Shown here in pieces: positions 61,001 to 64,000 of a stretch of DNA of 64,000 bases (within the stretch, counting starts at the first letter, position 1; each line of letters opens with the position of its first letter). The notes beneath the pieces were generated by a model. The model made no database searches. It was given only the letters and a program-made list of their open reading frames with translations, and was not told the origin of the DNA. The position numbers were made by a program, and so were the translations under genes. The DNA is from Hirudinaria manillensis (taxonomy: Eukaryota; Annelida; Clitellata; Hirudinida; Hirudinidae): NCBI GenBank assembly GCA_034509925.1, contig CM067532.1, positions 4,916,142-4,980,141 on the forward strand, given 5' to 3'.

Positions 61001-62872
61001 TAAATAAACAAAATTAATTGATTGCCTTCCAAACGTGTGATTTAAGAAAGTTGCTGTTGTTATCCAAGAAGCAGTTGCACTCCCGACGATGCTTTGGAAT
61101 TTGATTTTAATTTAAATTCATTTTAATTAATTTAAAATTAGTTTAAATTAATTTCCAATTAATTAAATTCATTTAATTTCAATTAATTAAAAATTAATTT
61201 GCGATTAAATATATTTATATTATTTTCCATTTATTAATTAAAATCCATTTGCACTTAATTCTACTCGCGAGGAATGAAAGAACGAGAAGTTACGTTAAAA
61301 TTGATTACTAAATTAAGTTTTACTGGAATTAATTGAATTAATTGTAATTAATCGTAATTAATTGTAATTATTTTCATGAATCATCTTCCTACATCATTGT
61401 ATTCCAATCAAGCGATGCTCACTTGTGTGTTATTGGGACGATAGTGATAATATTAGGAAGAGTTAGGAATGTCATTGAAGATGACGACGACGATGACGGT
61501 GATGGTGGTGGTTGTGAAGAGAACCGACCACAAAGTGGATATTATGCAATGAAATATTATCCCGTATGAAACCATTTTAAAAATTTGTTTTCAATTTTAT
61601 TCATTTAAAAATGTTTTTTAATTTTATTCATTTAAAAATGGAGTAAAAGTCGCAGCTTTAGAGGCAAGTGTTTGAACAGACCTTTCGCGTGACAAATCCG
61701 AACAATTCGTGAAATAAGAATTTCTCAGAAGCGAATGTCGTCTGCAGGAAAATATTTTTCCAGCTCATCACGTGACCAAATGCCTGGAAGCTTTTCCCAG
61801 CGGTCAATTAACGCCTTTATGTAGTCCGAATGATTACATAACAATTGAATTAACGAAATAAATAAATAAATGAATAAATAAATAAATAATTTAAGTCAAA
61901 GGAATGGGAGCTGGAAATGAAGCGCTAGGGAAGCGTAAATGAGGTTGAAGATAAAACAACCACAAGGAAGCAACTTCCGGCATGTGACTTCATCTTCGTC
62001 TTCATCATCGAATGACAGAAAGATGTCCAAAAAAAAACGCGTGGAGTTTTAATAAAATAAAATTTAATAAATTGTCGAAATTTAAGCCTCTTAAGTTTTA
62101 TTAATTCCACGAATTCCCTGAGACGTCTTTTTGAGAGGATTTTTAAAATCTTTGAAATTCAAAGATTTAAGGATTAATTAGTAAAAAGGAAAATATTTTT
62201 GATTTGATTTTAAAAATATTTTTAAATTCCATGGAAGCACAGAATTTAATGACAACAACCAATGACATGAAGTAATTAAAATAACACTACAAATGAAGTG
62301 ATGAAGTTATTACAGTCTTTCTATATATAAATATATATATTTATATTATATATTTATATTTATATATTATATATACGTGTAGGGACAGCTAGATTTTGCA
62401 TGGAAATAGTGTCTTTATGGACAGGATGTCTCTTTTCTTAGGTATCTACGTTAAACTAAAGTAAAACACTTTCCTACAAAATTCGGCCTTTAGCTCGTGT
62501 TTACCCTATTCTCGGTGCCCTAATTCACAGGTTTCACTATGCATGAATATGCATTAACATATTTATTTTGCATTTAATTTAATTTAATTTAATTAAAAAC
62601 ATTTCAGCGTGGAAATGTTCACTTTCATCTTAAAAATGTTCCAATTCAGTGGAGTCGCTCTCAACCTTTGTTCCTTTCAAGAGATTTCTCAGAGCAATCT
62701 CAGGTTCCCTTCACAAATAATGACGAGAGTAAACAAATAACATCACTCTGAAGATTGACTTAGTTTCTTCCATGAGAAAGTTAATAATAATAATAATTAA
62801 TAATACCGCTGTTTATTATTATACTATTAAAAAATATTATTAAGATAACGTTAATAATGATAATAATAATAA

Positions 62873-62903
<31 letters not shown>

Positions 62904-63107
62904 ACTGCAGAACTTTGACTTGGCATCTGCTAGCGTCCAGTCAGTCAGTTGCTTTCATTTTCTTTTCAAGTACATTATTGGAATTGATTTTCTTAAATCA
63001 ATTTATTGCATTCAAAGTGCAATTGAATTTCATTTTACAATTAAATAGATTTCAACAACGTTTAAATAATGGATTAAGGTAGTACTTGTGCACATTGTTC
63101 CTTTCAG
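55941..63107. other. Gene-poor region rich in simple repeats
   Basis: About 7 kb without a supported gene. Contents: (TTA/TAT)n at about 56160-56400 and 57961-58045, CGT/CAC and CAT tracts at 58210-58330, (TTG)n at about 58757-58805, TGTG/TATG tracts around 59090-59180, ATC/GTC tracts at 60190-60310, (TA)n around 62320-62380, (TTA)n at 62840-62905. A minus-strand frame at 56875-57138 may be a decayed transposase end. Confidence 0.6.
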
Positions 63108-63235
63108 GTATTTCCCTCAGGAGAACGGGAGCATATCCCCGGGGCAAAGCCGGTGCCCACTCCCCCCGAAAAAATAAAAGTGATCCGGCACAACATTGAA
63201 GAATTTTTAAAAGAAAATAGAATTACATCAGAAAG
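63108..63235 (+). CDS. Probable isolated exon, unknown protein
   Basis: A good acceptor (gttcctttcag) ends at 63107 and a donor-like AG|GTTGTT follows 63235. The 128-base interval is open with coding-like, GC-richer composition: VFPSGERE, a Pro-rich stretch GAKPVPTPPEKIKV, then an amphipathic IRHNIEEFLKENRITSE. If the donor is not used the frame ends a few codons later (ERLFIG, stop), so it could be a terminal exon. Partner exons were not found in the 7 kb upstream. It is on the opposite strand to AIP. I do not recognise the family. Confidence 0.4.
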
Positions 63236-63702
63236 GTTGTTCATTGGATGATTATAAATTATACAATATCATATTAATAGAGAAGACATTCGCTACTGAT
63301 CACATAGTCTGAAAGGATGCCCCCTTGTGCAAGGGCTCCGTGGTGGTCATGCATTTGCTATCTTGTTGAGGCAGAGGTGGTTCCAAGGTTACTTGAGTCT
63401 AATTAAGCTATCACCCTCCGCCCAAACTCTCTTTAATTATCATTTCCTACACTGCGTGACCTGCTCGCAAATCAACACTCAAACAAATCCATTATTGGCA
63501 TGGAATGTCTCAGAAAAGATTGTAAAGATTGACGTCCGCAAAAGCCACGCCTTTCCAACTCGTTAACATCGTTCACAAAACATTTAATTTCTCAGAAAAT
63601 AAGTAAAAAGCAAGTGACCAGATAATGACTAAAATATGTTTACATCACGTGCATGTATTTCTTCCTTTATTAATTTATTATTTAATTTATATTCAAAGAA
63701 AT
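63236..63702. other. Region downstream of AIP
   Basis: Contains TTTATT motifs (AATAAA on the minus strand), one at 63666-63671, about 35 bases after the AIP stop and probably its poly(A) signal. The open frame at 63327-63566 on the + strand shows no family similarity. Confidence 0.45.
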
Positions 63703-63908
63703 TTATACAAAGAGTTTTCCTTTTAGCAAACTGCTATCCTTCAGTTGCTTTTCTTTTTCCATGGCACCGAGCGCCTGGAGTTCTTTGCGGACGTTTTTTT
63801 CTAGCGACGGATCGAGTCGGAGCGCCCTGTCGAAATCGCTTTTCGCCTCTTCGGGATTCCAAGCTCCGACGTGGGCCTTGCCCCTTCGAAACAGGGCCTT
63901 GACGTTAT
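63703..63908 (-). CDS. AIP: AIP (aryl hydrocarbon receptor-interacting protein), last exon
   Basis: Terminal coding exon, partial gene; the 5' exons lie right of the window. An acceptor (tgcctctcag) ends at 63909, phase 1, and the stop is at 63703-63705. The 67 residues begin NVKALFRRGKAHVGAWNPEEA, followed by SDFDRALRLDPSL and ELQALGAMEKEK. This matches the third TPR and final helix of AIP, an Hsp90 co-chaperone with an FKBP-like N-terminal domain that stabilises cytosolic client receptors. The Trp-Asn and LDP positions are shared with AIP rather than with other TPR-immunophilins. The C-tail is Lys-rich and longer than in human. Confidence 0.85.
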
Positions 63909-64000
63909 CTGAGAGGCATTTTTAAAGTTAATTGTAACTTAATTTATGACGGTTAAGTTTATGTAATGGTTTCTTAGTAAGAAAAACTTCAAAAGCATTT

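Overview
This window is nuclear DNA from an intron-rich invertebrate animal. All multi-exon genes have GT-AG introns (one GC-AG), the intergenic DNA is AT-rich and full of microsatellites, and there are remnants of non-LTR and hAT-type transposons. The genes are metazoan (FARP, importin-5, ING, the SH2-ankyrin kinase SHARK, LanC-like, CutC, AIP). SHARK is known from invertebrates and not from vertebrates, and an allatostatin-C-like peptide suggests a bilaterian invertebrate. The phylum cannot be fixed from this sequence.

Layout. 1-2.5 kb (+): two tandem copies of a small secreted prohormone gene whose C-terminus looks like a cyclic allatostatin-C/somatostatin-type peptide; the first copy lacks its 5' exon at the window edge. 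6.2-6.8 kb (-): a CCDC124/Lso2-like gene. 9.1-20.3 kb (-): a complete 26-exon FARP gene (FERM, RhoGEF, two PH domains). 22.7-30.1 kb (-): a complete 28-exon importin-5 gene. 31.0-33.2 kb (+): a 7-exon ING4/5 gene, divergent from importin-5. 34.3-38.9 kb (+): an 18-exon SHARK kinase. 39.8-45.6 kb and 46.2-48.3 kb (+): two tandem 9-exon LanC-like genes; the first carries a dead LINE in intron 6. 48.4-49.2 kb (-): a 2-exon CutC gene, tail to tail with the second LanC-like gene. 49.7-50.3 kb: a short non-autonomous hAT-like element. 51.8-52.9 kb (-): an intronless orphan class-A GPCR. 53-63 kb: a gene-poor stretch of simple repeats and a 19-bp minisatellite. 63.7-63.9 kb (-): the last exon of an AIP gene whose remainder lies beyond the right edge.

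I rebuilt the exons by hand from splice signals plus similarity to remembered families. For FARP, IPO5, ING, SHARK, both LanC-like genes and CutC the exon lengths sum to a multiple of three with an open frame throughout, which supports the models. UTRs and transcription starts are mostly not determined.

The genes do not form a pathway. The striking context is syntenic: importin-5 directly upstream of FARP in the same orientation, with ING next door, matches the linkage of IPO5 with FARP1 and of ING5 with FARP2 in human. The best candidates for undescribed biology are the tandem peptide genes, the duplicated 3' splice sites in a FARP intron, a 43-bp hAT-like mini-element in a SHARK intron, and several exon-like islands I could not assign.
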